Source of the DNA: JAJTHJ01 sp046316025
GTDB lineage: Bacteria; Pseudomonadota; Gammaproteobacteria; Burkholderiales; Burkholderiaceae_F
Direction: 5' to 3'
DNA: 55,393 nt
Assembly (NCBI GenBank): GCA_046316025.1
Contig: JBKCXU010000082.1
Location: forward strand, 1-55,393
Notes under the pieces: generated by a model
What the model saw: the letters and a program-made list of their open reading frames with translations, nothing else
The model's database searches: none
What the model was told of the DNA's origin: nothing
In this document: in pieces, positions 42,064 to 51,050 of the stretch
Layout of the letters: the number at the start of each line of letters is the position of its first letter
Numbering within the stretch: the first letter of the stretch is position 1
Position numbers and translations under genes: made by a program

Positions 42064-43158
42064 ATGTTGCGTGTCGAACGAGCCGATCTCGATGCCGCAG
42101 CGGCGGCGGCCGTGATCTCGCCGGCGCAGGCCGACGGTCTTTGGCAGTTTCTTGCGGCGCGCGCCGCGCCGGCGCCGACACCGGCGACCGGGCCACGCTT
42201 CGACCTGACCCACGTGCTCTACTACCTCGGCGGCATGCTTGCCATCGGCGCGATGTCGGTGTTCATGACGCTCGGCTGGGAGCGTTACGGCGGCGGCGCC
42301 ATCGTCGCGCTGGCCTGCGCCTACGGGCTGCTGGCGCTGGCGCTGGCGTTGTGGTTCGAGCGGCGCGCGTTGCCGATACCGATGGGCCTGATGGCGGCGC
42401 TGATCGTTGTGCTGGTGCCGCTCGGCATCTGGGGTGTGCAGCACGCGCTGGGCTTCTGGGCGGACAGCGCGACGATCCGCGGCTACCGCGACTACCACGT
42501 GTTGATCGACTGGCGCTGGATCACGCTCGAAGGTGCCACGTTGCTGGCCGCCGCCTTGGTGTTCTATCGCTTCCGCGCGCCTTTCCTGCTGCTGCCGGTG
42601 GCGGTCACGCTCTGGTACATCAGCATGGACGTGGCGGTGATGCTGCTCCGTGCCGATGCCGTGCCGTGGGGCGACAGCGCATGGGCGTTCCGCAAGTGGT
42701 TTTCGCTCGTGTTCGGACTTGCGATGCTGGCCGCGGCGTTCTGGATCGACGTGCGCTCGCGCTCCGGGCGCGACTACGCCTTCTGGGTTTACCTGTTTGG
42801 ACTGCTGACGTTCTGGGGCGCGCTGACCTCGATGGGGTCGAACCTGCTGTCGGGCAAGCTCGTCTACCTGGCGATCAACGTCGGGCTGGTGCTGCTGGGC
42901 GCAGTGCTGGCGCGGCGTGCCTTTGCGGTGTTCGGCGGCATCGGCATCGCGGTCGTGCTCGGCGATCTGGCGTGGCGGTACTTCAAGGACTCCTGGGCCT
43001 TTCCGATCGCACTGAGTGCGATCGGCCTGGGCATCGTCTTCGCCGGGCTCTGGTGGAGCCGCCATGCGGCGCGGCTGACGGCGCGACTGCAAGAGCAACT
43101 GCCACCGCCGTTGCGGGAGCTTTTGCAGCGGCGACGGGCGCAGGATCAGGACGGATAA
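42064..43158 (+). CDS. Multi-pass inner-membrane protein of unknown function
   Basis: A 364-residue protein. The start at 42064 is chosen because GGAGG at 42054-42058 leaves five bases. The first 45 residues look like a small soluble head (LDAAAAAAVISPAQADGLWQFL), followed by about ten membrane helices such as LYYLGGMLAIGAMSVFMTLG and LMAALIVVLVPLGIWGVQHA. The head resembles the regulatory domain of DUF2157-like proteins, but the match is weak. Divergent from the hypothetical gene upstream. Confidence 0.75.
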   Translation: MLRVERADLDAAAAAAVISPAQADGLWQFLAARAAPAPTPATGPRFDLTHVLYYLGGMLAIGAMSVFMTLGWERYGGGAIVALACAYGLLALALALWFERRALPIPMGLMAALIVVLVPLGIWGVQHALGFWADSATIRGYRDYHVLIDWRWITLEGATLLAAALVFYRFRAPFLLLPVAVTLWYISMDVAVMLLRADAVPWGDSAWAFRKWFSLVFGLAMLAAAFWIDVRSRSGRDYAFWVYLFGLLTFWGALTSMGSNLLSGKLVYLAINVGLVLLGAVLARRAFAVFGGIGIAVVLGDLAWRYFKDSWAFPIALSAIGLGIVFAGLWWSRHAARLTARLQEQLPPPLRELLQRRRAQDQDG

Positions 43159-43235
43159 ACTCCGCCTCCCCGGCTGCTCCGGCGCGCGCTGCAGCGCACG
43201 CCGCCCGCGGTTTTCCTCTCCTTGGTCGATCCCCC

Positions 43236-44315
43236 ATGCGCGCCATCAACTTTTCCGCCGGCCCCGCCGTGCTGCCTGAGTCCGTGTTGCAACAAGCCGC
43301 CGCCGAAATGCTCGACTGGCACGGCAGCGGCATGTCGGTGATGGAGATGAGCCACCGCGGCAAGGAGTTCATCGCCATCGCCGCCAAGGCCGAGGCCGAT
43401 CTGCGCACGCTGCTGGCGATCCCCGCCAACTACAAGGTGCTGTTCCTGCAAGGTGGCGCCATCGGCGAGATGGCGATCGTGCCGTTGAACCTGCTCGGCA
43501 ACCGCAAGGGCGCGGACTACATCCACACCGGCGAATGGTCGAAGAAGGCGATCAAGGAGGCAAAGAAGTACTGCACGCCTAACGTGGCCGCCAGCGGCGA
43601 GGATCGCAGCTTCACCTATGTGCCGGCGCGCGCGACCTGGAAGCTCGACCCCAACGCCGCCTATGTGCACATCTGCACCAACGAGACCATCGGCGGCGTG
43701 GAGTACCACTGGGTGCCGGACGTGGGCGAGGTGCCGCTGGTGGCGGACATGTCCTCGCACATCCTGTCGCGGCCGGTGGACGTGGCCCGGTACGGCGTCA
43801 TCTACGGCGGCGCGCAGAAAAATGCCGGCCCGGCGGGCCTCACGCTCGTGATCGTGCGCGACGACCTGCTCGACCGCGCACTACCCATTTGCCCGTCGGC
43901 CTTCCACTGGAAAGAGCAGGCCGAGGCCGAGTCGATGCTCAACACCCCGCCCACTTATGCGATCTACATTGCCGGGCTGGTGTTCGAGTGGCTGCTGGCG
44001 CAGGGCGGCTTGGCCGAAGTCGAGAAGATGAACATCGCCAAAGCGGCGCTGCTGTACGACTACCTGGATCAGTCTTCGTTCTACGCCAACCCGGTGGCGA
44101 AGGCCGACCGCTCGCGGATGAACGTCCCGTTCAAGCTGCGCGACGAGGCGCTCGACGACGCCTTCCTCAAAGGCGCCAAGGAGCAAGGCATGGTGCAGTT
44201 AAAGGGCCACCGCTCGGTCGGCGGCATGCGCGCCTCGATCTACAACGCGATGCCGATCGAAGGCGTGCAGCGGCTGGTCGAGTACATGCGCGAGTTCGAG
44301 CGCAAGCACGGGTGA
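43236..44315 (+). CDS. serC: 3-phosphoserine/phosphohydroxythreonine transaminase
   Basis: Converts 3-phosphohydroxypyruvate and glutamate to 3-phosphoserine and 2-oxoglutarate in serine synthesis, and also serves pyridoxal phosphate synthesis. A 359-residue class V aminotransferase with NFSAGPAVLPESVL, the catalytic Lys195 in YGGAQKNAGPAG, and HWKEQAEAESMLNTPPTYAIY. RSVGGMRASIYNAM at the C-terminus is the classic SerC ending. Length matches E. coli (362). It follows the membrane protein gene by 77 bases. Confidence 0.98.
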   Translation: MRAINFSAGPAVLPESVLQQAAAEMLDWHGSGMSVMEMSHRGKEFIAIAAKAEADLRTLLAIPANYKVLFLQGGAIGEMAIVPLNLLGNRKGADYIHTGEWSKKAIKEAKKYCTPNVAASGEDRSFTYVPARATWKLDPNAAYVHICTNETIGGVEYHWVPDVGEVPLVADMSSHILSRPVDVARYGVIYGGAQKNAGPAGLTLVIVRDDLLDRALPICPSAFHWKEQAEAESMLNTPPTYAIYIAGLVFEWLLAQGGLAEVEKMNIAKAALLYDYLDQSSFYANPVAKADRSRMNVPFKLRDEALDDAFLKGAKEQGMVQLKGHRSVGGMRASIYNAMPIEGVQRLVEYMREFERKHG

Positions 44316-44772
44316 AGGCGCCCGGCGCGGCGGCCACGAGCCGCGCCGCCCTGGGGTTCGCTGGTGCCGGATAGGGGCGGCGACTGTGCGCGCACGGCTC
44401 CTGCGCGGGGCCGACGTCCCCACCCCAACCCTACCCCGCTTCGCAGGGGGAGGGAGTGTTCTTCCTTGACCGTCTGCCGGGTGGGGGCGGGGCGGGAGCA
44501 CGGGAAACGCTGCGCGACCTTGCGCCCAAGTCCGAGCCGGGAGACTGCACACTGCTGCGGCCGATCGCCGGCTTCAACCCGCGGCAGAGCGGCAAACCGC
44601 CGATCGACGGGCGCGACATCGCCGGCACTCGGTTTGGGCACGCGGCGTCGGCGGCCAGCGGCAGCGCGTGGCGCGGGCGATCCCGTTGGCACGCCGACGC
44701 AGTTGCGGTGCTTTCCGCACCGGGCCGGGGTCGCGCGCTACGATCGCGTCCGGGTTTTGCTCTGAGACCGCC
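44316..44772. other. Intergenic region between serC and pyk with palindromes
   Basis: No gene is supported in these 457 bases. It holds an eight-base-pair perfect hairpin (GGCGCGGC at 44324-44331, GCCGCGCC at 44340-44347) that might end serC transcription, though without a T-tract. It also holds a nested palindrome of about 70 bases (44418-44487) with CCCCACCCC/GGGTGGGGG outer ends. The pyk promoter must lie in its second half. Confidence 0.5.
44418..44487. repeat. Palindromic intergenic element
   Basis: The outer arms CCCCACCCC and GGGTGGGGG are near-perfect inverted repeats enclosing an inner palindrome around CTACCCCGCTTCGCAGGGGG. The plan is the same as the element between phcR and phcQ. 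Confidence 0.6.
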
Positions 44773-46209
44773 ATGCCCCGCAGCACCAAGATCGTCGCCA
44801 CGCTCGGCCCCGCTTCCAGCGAGGCGCACACGCTCGTCAAGATGCTCGCCGCGGGCGTGGACGTGGTGCGGTTCAACTTCTCCCACGGCACGGCAGACGA
44901 CCACCGCGCCCGTGCCCGGCTGATCCGCGACGCCGCGCTCGCCGCCGGGCGCGAGGTGGCGATCATGGCCGACTTGCAGGGGCCGAAGATCCGTGTGGGC
45001 AAGTTTGCCGAGGGCAAGGTGCTGCTCGCCGAAGGCCAGCCTTTCGTGCTCGATTCCGATTGCGAGCTCGGCAGCGCTGAGCGCGCCGGCCTCGATTACA
45101 AAGACCTGCCGCGCGACGTGAAGCCCGGCGACACGCTGCTGCTTGACGACGGCCTGCTGGTGCTGGAGGTCGAGCGCGTGGCCGGCAACCAGATCCACAC
45201 GGTGGTGCGCGTGGGCGGCGTGTTGTCGAACAACAAGGGCATCAACCGGCGCGGCGGGGGCCTGTCCGCACCGGCGCTGACCGCCAAGGACGTGCGCGAC
45301 ATCGAAACCGCGATGGAATGCGGCGCCGACTACGTGGCGGTGTCCTTCGTGCGCAACCGCACCGACGTGGAGATGGCGCGGCAGTTGACGAGCATTGCCG
45401 GCGCCAAGTACGGGCTGAAGCCGGCGATCGTCGCCAAGATCGAGCGCGCCGAGGCGATCCCCGCGCTGGCCGAGATTCTCGAAGCGGCCGACGGCATCAT
45501 GGTCGCGCGCGGCGACCTGGCGGTGGAGGTCGGCAACGCCGCGGTGCCGGCGCTGCAAAAGCGGATGATCAAGATGGCGCGTGCCGCCAACAAGCTGACC
45601 ATCACCGCCACGCAGATGATGGAGTCGATGATCGTCAACGCCGTGCCGACCCGTGCCGAGGTGAGCGACGTGGCCAACGCCGTGCTCGATGGCACCGACG
45701 CGGTGATGCTCTCGGCCGAGACCGCCAGCGGCAAGTACCCGGTGCAGGTGGTCGAGACGATGGCCGCGGTGGTCAGCGAGGCCGACCGCTCCGAGGGCGC
45801 CGCGCTCGACACGCAGTTCCTGAACCGCGCCTTCACGCGGGTCGATCAGTCGATCGCCTACGGCGCGCTCTTCACCGCCGCGCACTTGCGCTGCGCGGCG
45901 ATCGTCGCGCTGACGGACTCCGGCTCGACCGCGCTGTGGATGAGCCGCCACGACATCGACACGCCGATTTACGCGATGACGCCGCACGTGGGCACCGAGC
46001 GCAAGCTGGCGCTGTACCGCAACGTGCGGCCGATCCCCTTCGAACTGCACCAGGAACGCGAGGCCGCGCTGGCCGCCGCCGAGCGGCAGTTGCTGGCGCG
46101 CGGACTGGTGCAGGCCGGCGATCTGGTGGTCGTCACGCTCGGCGAGCCGATGGGCCAACCGGGCGGCACGAATACGCTGAAGATTCTGCGGGTGGGCGGT
46201 GCAGTTTGA
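44773..46209 (+). CDS. pyk: Pyruvate kinase
   Basis: Converts phosphoenolpyruvate and ADP to pyruvate and ATP, the last step of glycolysis. A 478-residue protein with TKIVATLGPASS, the loop VVRFNFSHG, catalytic Lys in PAIVAKIERAEAI, IMVARGDLAVEVG and ITATQMMESMI, the standard pyruvate kinase motifs. The C-terminal regulatory domain is present (TALWMSRHDIDTPIYAMTP). It precedes fba by 157 bases. Confidence 0.98.
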   Translation: MPRSTKIVATLGPASSEAHTLVKMLAAGVDVVRFNFSHGTADDHRARARLIRDAALAAGREVAIMADLQGPKIRVGKFAEGKVLLAEGQPFVLDSDCELGSAERAGLDYKDLPRDVKPGDTLLLDDGLLVLEVERVAGNQIHTVVRVGGVLSNNKGINRRGGGLSAPALTAKDVRDIETAMECGADYVAVSFVRNRTDVEMARQLTSIAGAKYGLKPAIVAKIERAEAIPALAEILEAADGIMVARGDLAVEVGNAAVPALQKRMIKMARAANKLTITATQMMESMIVNAVPTRAEVSDVANAVLDGTDAVMLSAETASGKYPVQVVETMAAVVSEADRSEGAALDTQFLNRAFTRVDQSIAYGALFTAAHLRCAAIVALTDSGSTALWMSRHDIDTPIYAMTPHVGTERKLALYRNVRPIPFELHQEREAALAAAERQLLARGLVQAGDLVVVTLGEPMGQPGGTNTLKILRVGGAV

Positions 46210-46366
46210 GTTCGCCCGCACCGTCGCAGTGCGAATGCTGGCGCGGCCCAGGCGCATCCTTGACCCAGCGCAAGCCGCAACGCGATGCGGGTCTTTGCGC
46301 GTGCCGTGGCGCGGCGCCGCGACCTAAAATCCTCGCCGTACAACGCCCCCCAATGGAGGATTCGCC

Positions 46367-47431
46367 ATGGCACTCGTTTCCCTGCGTCAACTGCTGGACC
46401 ACGCCGCCGAAAACGGCTACGGCGTGCCCGCCTTCAACGTCAACAACCTCGAGCAAGTGCAGGCCATCATGGAGGCCGCCAGCGAGGTCAACGCGCCGGT
46501 CATCATGCAGGCCAGCGCCGGCGCCCGCAAATACGCCGGCGAGAAGTTCCTTGCGCATTTGATCCAGGCTGCGGTGGAAAGCTATCCGCAACTGCCGATC
46601 TGCATGCACCAGGACCACGGTGCATCGCCCGCCATCTGCGACGGCGCGATCAAGCTGGGCTTCTCCAGCGTGATGATGGACGGATCGCTGAAGGAAGACG
46701 GCAAGACGGTGGCGGACTACGACTACAACTGGCAGGTGACCAAGAAGGTCGTCGATCTGGCGCACGCGGTGGGCGTGTCGGTCGAGGGCGAACTGGGTTG
46801 TCTGGGGTCGCTGGAGACGATGCGCGGCGACAAGGAAGACGGCCACGGCGCCGAGATCACGATGACCAAGGAGATGCTGCTGACCGATCCCGATCAGGCG
46901 GCCGACTTCGTCAAGCGCACGCAACTGGACGCACTCGCCATTGCCATCGGCACCAGCCATGGCGCCTACAAGTTCACGCGCAAGCCGACCGGCGACATCC
47001 TCGCCATCGAGCGGATCAAGGAGATCAACCGCCGCATCCCCAACACGCACCTGGTGATGCACGGTTCGTCGAGCGTGCCGCAGGATCAACTGGAGATCAT
47101 CCGCAAGTACGGCGGCGCGATGAAAGAGACCTACGGCGTGCCGGTCGAGGAGATTCAAGAGGCGATCAAGCACGGCGTGCGCAAGATCAACATCGACACC
47201 GACATTCGCCTGGCGATGACCGCGGCGGTGCGCAAGTTCCTGTTCGAGAACCCCGGCCACTTCGACCCGCGCGACTATCTCAAGCCCGCGCGCGCCGCTG
47301 CCAAGGCGATCTGCAAGCAGCGCTATCTGGAGTTCGGCTGCGAAGGACAGGGCGGCAAGATCAAGCCGGTGTCGCTGGGCATGGTCGCGCAGAAGTACTC
47401 CACCGGGGAGTTGAGCCAGCACGTTCACTGA
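46367..47431 (+). CDS. fba: Class II fructose-bisphosphate aldolase
   Basis: Cleaves fructose-1,6-bisphosphate to triose phosphates, or runs in reverse for gluconeogenesis. A 354-residue protein with FNVNNLEQVQAIMEAA, the zinc-binding MHQDHGASP (H84/H87-type), VEGELGCLG, HGAYKF and VMHGSSSVP, which supply the other ligands and the phosphate loop. C-terminal KINIDTDIRLAMT is class IIA/calvin-type. GGAGGATTCGCC precedes the ATG. It lies upstream of ppdK and a terminator. Confidence 0.98.
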   Translation: MALVSLRQLLDHAAENGYGVPAFNVNNLEQVQAIMEAASEVNAPVIMQASAGARKYAGEKFLAHLIQAAVESYPQLPICMHQDHGASPAICDGAIKLGFSSVMMDGSLKEDGKTVADYDYNWQVTKKVVDLAHAVGVSVEGELGCLGSLETMRGDKEDGHGAEITMTKEMLLTDPDQAADFVKRTQLDALAIAIGTSHGAYKFTRKPTGDILAIERIKEINRRIPNTHLVMHGSSSVPQDQLEIIRKYGGAMKETYGVPVEEIQEAIKHGVRKINIDTDIRLAMTAAVRKFLFENPGHFDPRDYLKPARAAAKAICKQRYLEFGCEGQGGKIKPVSLGMVAQKYSTGELSQHVH

Positions 47432-47435
47432 AGGC

Positions 47436-47463
47436 GATCGGTGATCAGTGATCGGTGATCGGT
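47436..47463. repeat. Tandem 7-bp repeat (GATCGGT), four units
   Basis: GATCGGT, GATCAGT, GATCGGT and GATCGGT lie directly after the fba stop codon. The unit is the reverse complement (cyclically permuted) of the GATCACC unit at 8472-8503. Confidence 0.85.
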
Positions 47464-47483
47464 TGATGGAGTAACGAAGAAAG

Positions 47484-47507
47484 AGCCGGGCGCGCCCCGG
47501 CTTTTTC
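47484..47507 (+). terminator. Rho-independent terminator after fba
   Basis: AGCCGGG and CCCGGCT pair around a CGCGC loop (47484-47502) and are followed by a run of five T. It sits 53 bases after the fba stop and only 19 bases before the ppdK start, so some ppdK transcription could depend on read-through or on another promoter. Confidence 0.8.
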
Positions 47508-47525
47508 TTGATACGGGAGCAAGTC

Positions 47526-50303
47526 ATGGCAGGCCAAAGCAAGTGGGTGTACGCATTTAGCGAGGGCGACGGCAAGAACAAGATGCTGCTGGGCGGCAAG
47601 GGGGCCAACCTGTGCGAGATGACGCGCATCGGCCTGCCGGTGCCGCCGGGGTTTACGGTGACCACCGACGCCTGCCTGGCCTACCTGGCCGAGGGCAAGC
47701 TGCCCGCGGGTCTGCTCGACGAAGTGCACACGCATCTGAAGGCGGTGGAACAAGCCACCGGCAAGACCTTCGGCGGCGCCAAGAACCCGCTGCTCGTGTC
47801 GGTGCGCTCGGGCTCGGCGATGTCGATGCCGGGGATGATGGACACGATCCTGAACCTGGGCTTGAACGCCACCTCGCTCGCCGGCCTGATCGAGGCCACC
47901 GGCAATCCCCGCTTCGGCTGGGATGCGTACCGGCGCTTCGTCCAGTTGTTCGGCAAGGTCGCACTCGGCGTGCCCGACGAGCCGTTCGACAAGGAGATGG
48001 CGGCGCTGAAGAAGGCGGCCGGCGCCAAGGACGATGTCGATTTGTCCGCCGCGCATCTGGAGCAACTGGCGGGCAAGTTCATCGAGGTCGTGCGCAAGCA
48101 CACCGGAGCCGACTTCCCGAACGACCCGTACCAGCAACTGGAGATCGCCATCGCCGCGGTGTTCCGCTCCTGGAACGGCAAGCGCGCGATCGATTACCGG
48201 CGTGAATTCAAGATCACGCCGGCGATGGCCAACGGCACCGCGGCCAACGTCTGCACGATGGTGTTCGGCAACATGGGCAGCGACTCCGGCACGGGTGTCG
48301 GCTTCACCCGCAACCCCGGCACGGGCGAGCGCGAGGTCTACGGCGAATATCTGACCAACGCCCAGGGCGAGGACGTGGTGGCCGGCATCCGCACCCCGAA
48401 GCCGATTGCCGCGATGGCGCAGGAGCTGCCCGAGCAGCACGCGCAGCTGATGCAACTGGCCGCCACGCTGGAGAACCACTACAAGGAAGTGCAGGACTTC
48501 GAGTTCACCATCGAGCGCGGCAAGCTCTGGGCGCTGCAAACCCGCAACGGCAAGATGAACGCGATGGCGCTGGTGCGCAGCTCGGTGGAGATGGTCGATG
48601 AAGACCTGATCGACCGTCGCCAGGCGCTGCTGCGGGTGGCGCCCATCATGCTCGAGCAACTGCTGGTGCCGCGGCTCGATCCCAAGTTCAAGGGCCAGCC
48701 GCTCGCCACGGGGCTGCCGGCCTCGCCCGGCGCGGCCTCGGGGATGATCGTGTTCGATGCCGATACCGCCGAGACCCGCGGCCGCGGCGGCGAGAAGATC
48801 ATCCTGGTACGCGAGGAAACCAAGCCCGAGGACATCCACGGCTTCTTTGCCGCCCAGGGCATCCTCACCTCGCGCGGCGGCAAGACCTCGCACGCCGCGG
48901 TAGTGGCGCGCGGCATGGGCAAGCCCTGCGTGTCGGGCGCGGAGTCGATCGTGGTGGACGTGCACAACAAGGTTGCGCACGTCGGCCCGGCGGTGCTGAA
49001 GGAAGGGCAGACGATCACCATCGACGGCTCCACCGGCGCGGTGTATTTCGGCGAGGTGCCGACCGTGGAGGTCGAGTTCTCGCAGGACATGGACACCCTG
49101 CTCAAATGGGCGGACGAAGAGTCGCGCCTGGGCGTGCGCGCCAATGCGGACACGCCCGGCGACGCGGCCCGTGCGCGCGAGTTCGGCGCCCAGGGCATCG
49201 GGCTGTGCCGCACCGAGCGGATGTTCAACCAGAGCGACCGGCTGCCGATCATGCAGGAGATGATCCTCGCCGATACGCGCGAAGCCCGCGTGGCCGCGCT
49301 GGAGCGGCTGCGGCCGATCCAGAAAGCCGACTTCAAGGGCATCTTCAAGGCGATGGCCGGGCTGCCGGTGACCGTGCGGCTGCTCGATCCGCCGATGCAC
49401 GAGTTCCTGCCCACGGCCGGGCAACTGGAGCTCGAGATCGCTCATCTGCGGCATTTCCGCGAGGCGGTCGAGGCGCTGCAGGAGATCCCCGAGACGCTGC
49501 GGGTGCTCAATCCGCGCCTGCACCACCAGTACGAGACCAGCGTGGGCAAGCTGCTGGGGGGATTGACCGAGTTCAAGGACCTGCACCTGGAAGAGCCGTT
49601 GATCGTCAAGAAGACCGAAATCCTCAAGAAGGTGCGGGCGCTGTCCGAGGTCAACCCGATGCTCGGCCACCGCGGCGTGCGGCTGGGCATCACCTACCCC
49701 GAGATCTACGAGATGCAGATCCGCGCGATCCTCGAAGCCGCGGCCGAATGCGTGCGCGAGGGCGTCGACGTGCAGCCCGAGCTCATGGTGCCGCAGCTTG
49801 CAACCGTCGAAGAACTCAAGCGCATCCACGGCTACGTGCTGCGCATCCATGGCGAGGTCGAAGCCGCCTATGGCGTCCAGGTGCCGTACCACTTTGGCAG
49901 CATGATCGAGGTGGTGCGGGCCTGCGTACGCGCGCACCGGCTGGCCGAGACCGCGGAGTTCTTCTCCTTCGGCACCAACGACCTGACGCAGGCGACCTTC
50001 TCGTTCTCGCGTGAGGACGCAGAGAACAAGTTCCTGCCGAGCTACTACGAGGCAGGCATCCTCGAGGACAACCCGTTCGAAGTGCTGGACGAAAAAGGCG
50101 TGGGCGAGATGATGAAGCTCGCCATCGAACGCGGCCGCTCGGAGCGTCCGCAGCTCAAGGTGGGCATCTGCGGCGAGCACGGCGGCGACCCGCGCTCGAT
50201 CGACTTCTGCCACCGCGCGGGTTTGAACTACGTCTCATGCTCCGGGCCGCGGGTGCCGATCGCGCGGCTGGCGGCGGCGCACGCCAAGCTCAAGCACGGC
50301 TAA
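47526..50303 (+). CDS. ppdK: Pyruvate, phosphate dikinase
   Basis: Interconverts pyruvate, ATP and phosphate with PEP, AMP and pyrophosphate. A 925-residue protein with GGKGANLCEMT at the start, the nucleotide-binding RSGSAMSMPGMMDTILNLG, the phospho-His in RGGKTSHAAVVARGMGKPC and the C-terminal PEP domain ending with CGEHGGDP (catalytic Cys) and SIDFC. The ATG at 47526 is preferred over a TTG at 47508 because GGGAG sits before it. Its reverse partner pyk lies 1.3 kb upstream. Confidence 0.98.
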   Translation: MAGQSKWVYAFSEGDGKNKMLLGGKGANLCEMTRIGLPVPPGFTVTTDACLAYLAEGKLPAGLLDEVHTHLKAVEQATGKTFGGAKNPLLVSVRSGSAMSMPGMMDTILNLGLNATSLAGLIEATGNPRFGWDAYRRFVQLFGKVALGVPDEPFDKEMAALKKAAGAKDDVDLSAAHLEQLAGKFIEVVRKHTGADFPNDPYQQLEIAIAAVFRSWNGKRAIDYRREFKITPAMANGTAANVCTMVFGNMGSDSGTGVGFTRNPGTGEREVYGEYLTNAQGEDVVAGIRTPKPIAAMAQELPEQHAQLMQLAATLENHYKEVQDFEFTIERGKLWALQTRNGKMNAMALVRSSVEMVDEDLIDRRQALLRVAPIMLEQLLVPRLDPKFKGQPLATGLPASPGAASGMIVFDADTAETRGRGGEKIILVREETKPEDIHGFFAAQGILTSRGGKTSHAAVVARGMGKPCVSGAESIVVDVHNKVAHVGPAVLKEGQTITIDGSTGAVYFGEVPTVEVEFSQDMDTLLKWADEESRLGVRANADTPGDAARAREFGAQGIGLCRTERMFNQSDRLPIMQEMILADTREARVAALERLRPIQKADFKGIFKAMAGLPVTVRLLDPPMHEFLPTAGQLELEIAHLRHFREAVEALQEIPETLRVLNPRLHHQYETSVGKLLGGLTEFKDLHLEEPLIVKKTEILKKVRALSEVNPMLGHRGVRLGITYPEIYEMQIRAILEAAAECVREGVDVQPELMVPQLATVEELKRIHGYVLRIHGEVEAAYGVQVPYHFGSMIEVVRACVRAHRLAETAEFFSFGTNDLTQATFSFSREDAENKFLPSYYEAGILEDNPFEVLDEKGVGEMMKLAIERGRSERPQLKVGICGEHGGDPRSIDFCHRAGLNYVSCSGPRVPIARLAAAHAKLKHG

Positions 50304-50348
50304 GGCCGCGTGCCCGCCACTTCGACTCTCGACCTGCGCCTCGGGCCG

Positions 50349-51050
50349 ATGGCCGGCCGGCGAACCGCGATCGTGGCGGGAGCGACCGGATTGGTCGGCT
50401 CCCAACTTCTCCCGTTGCTGCTGGACTCCGGGCGGTACGCGCGTGCGGTCGCGCTGGCACGGCGCACGCTGCCGCTTGCGTCCCCGCTCCTGGAGGCCAG
50501 GCCGGCAGCGTTCGACCGCCTGGCGGAACTGCTGGCCGACACAGGCGGCGCCACGACCGATGTGTTCTGCTGTCTTGGTACGACCATTGGCAAGGCGGGC
50601 TCGGAGGCGGCGTTTCGGCAGGTGGATTACGACTTTCCGCTGGCGCTGGCGCGCTGGGCGGCGGCGACCGGCGCGCGCCGCTTCTTGGTGGTGAGCGCGC
50701 TGGGTGCCGACGCCGCGAGCCGGATCTTTTACAACCGGGTCAAGGGTGAACTGGAAGCGGCGCTAGGGCGCGCGGGTTTGGCCTCGCTGGTGTTGCTGCG
50801 CCCGAGTTTGCTCGCCGGAGCGCGCAAGGAGTTTCGGCTGGGCGAGCGGCTGACGCTGGCGGCGACGGCGCCCCTGCGCTGGTTGTTGCCCGCAGGGGTA
50901 CGGCCGGTGCAGGCGGCCGACGTGGCGGCGGCGATGGTCGAGGCAGCCGAGTCGGCGTCACCGCCGCCGGTGGTGACATCGAGCGAAATGCAGGGTGCTT
51001 ACTTGCGGCTTACCGGCCGCAGCGCGGCGGCCATGGCCGGCAAGGCCTGA
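50349..51050 (+). CDS. Atypical SDR/NAD(P)-binding oxidoreductase (HTATIP2-like)
   Basis: A 233-residue protein starting MAGRRTAIVAGATGLVGSQL, with an intact GATGLVG NAD(P) motif. VFCCLGTTIGKAGSEAAFRQVDYD and RFLVVSALGADAAS followed by YNRVKGELEAAL, which holds the YxxxK, are the group signature. The GTG at 50310 is an alternative start. Its 3' end overlaps menE, coded on the other strand, by 52 bp. Compare the degenerate relative at 11630-12370. Confidence 0.85.
   Translation: MAGRRTAIVAGATGLVGSQLLPLLLDSGRYARAVALARRTLPLASPLLEARPAAFDRLAELLADTGGATTDVFCCLGTTIGKAGSEAAFRQVDYDFPLALARWAAATGARRFLVVSALGADAASRIFYNRVKGELEAALGRAGLASLVLLRPSLLAGARKEFRLGERLTLAATAPLRWLLPAGVRPVQAADVAAAMVEAAESASPPPVVTSSEMQGAYLRLTGRSAAAMAGKA

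Noticed and set aside
44431..46257. Long minus-strand open frame opposite pyk
   Set aside because: A shadow of pyruvate kinase; the His/Arg/Gln-rich translation matches no family.
47445..50213. Very long minus-strand open frame opposite ppdK
   Set aside because: The frame is antisense to an unmistakable pyruvate phosphate dikinase; its translation is Arg/His/Leu-rich with no domain, as expected from GC-rich third positions.
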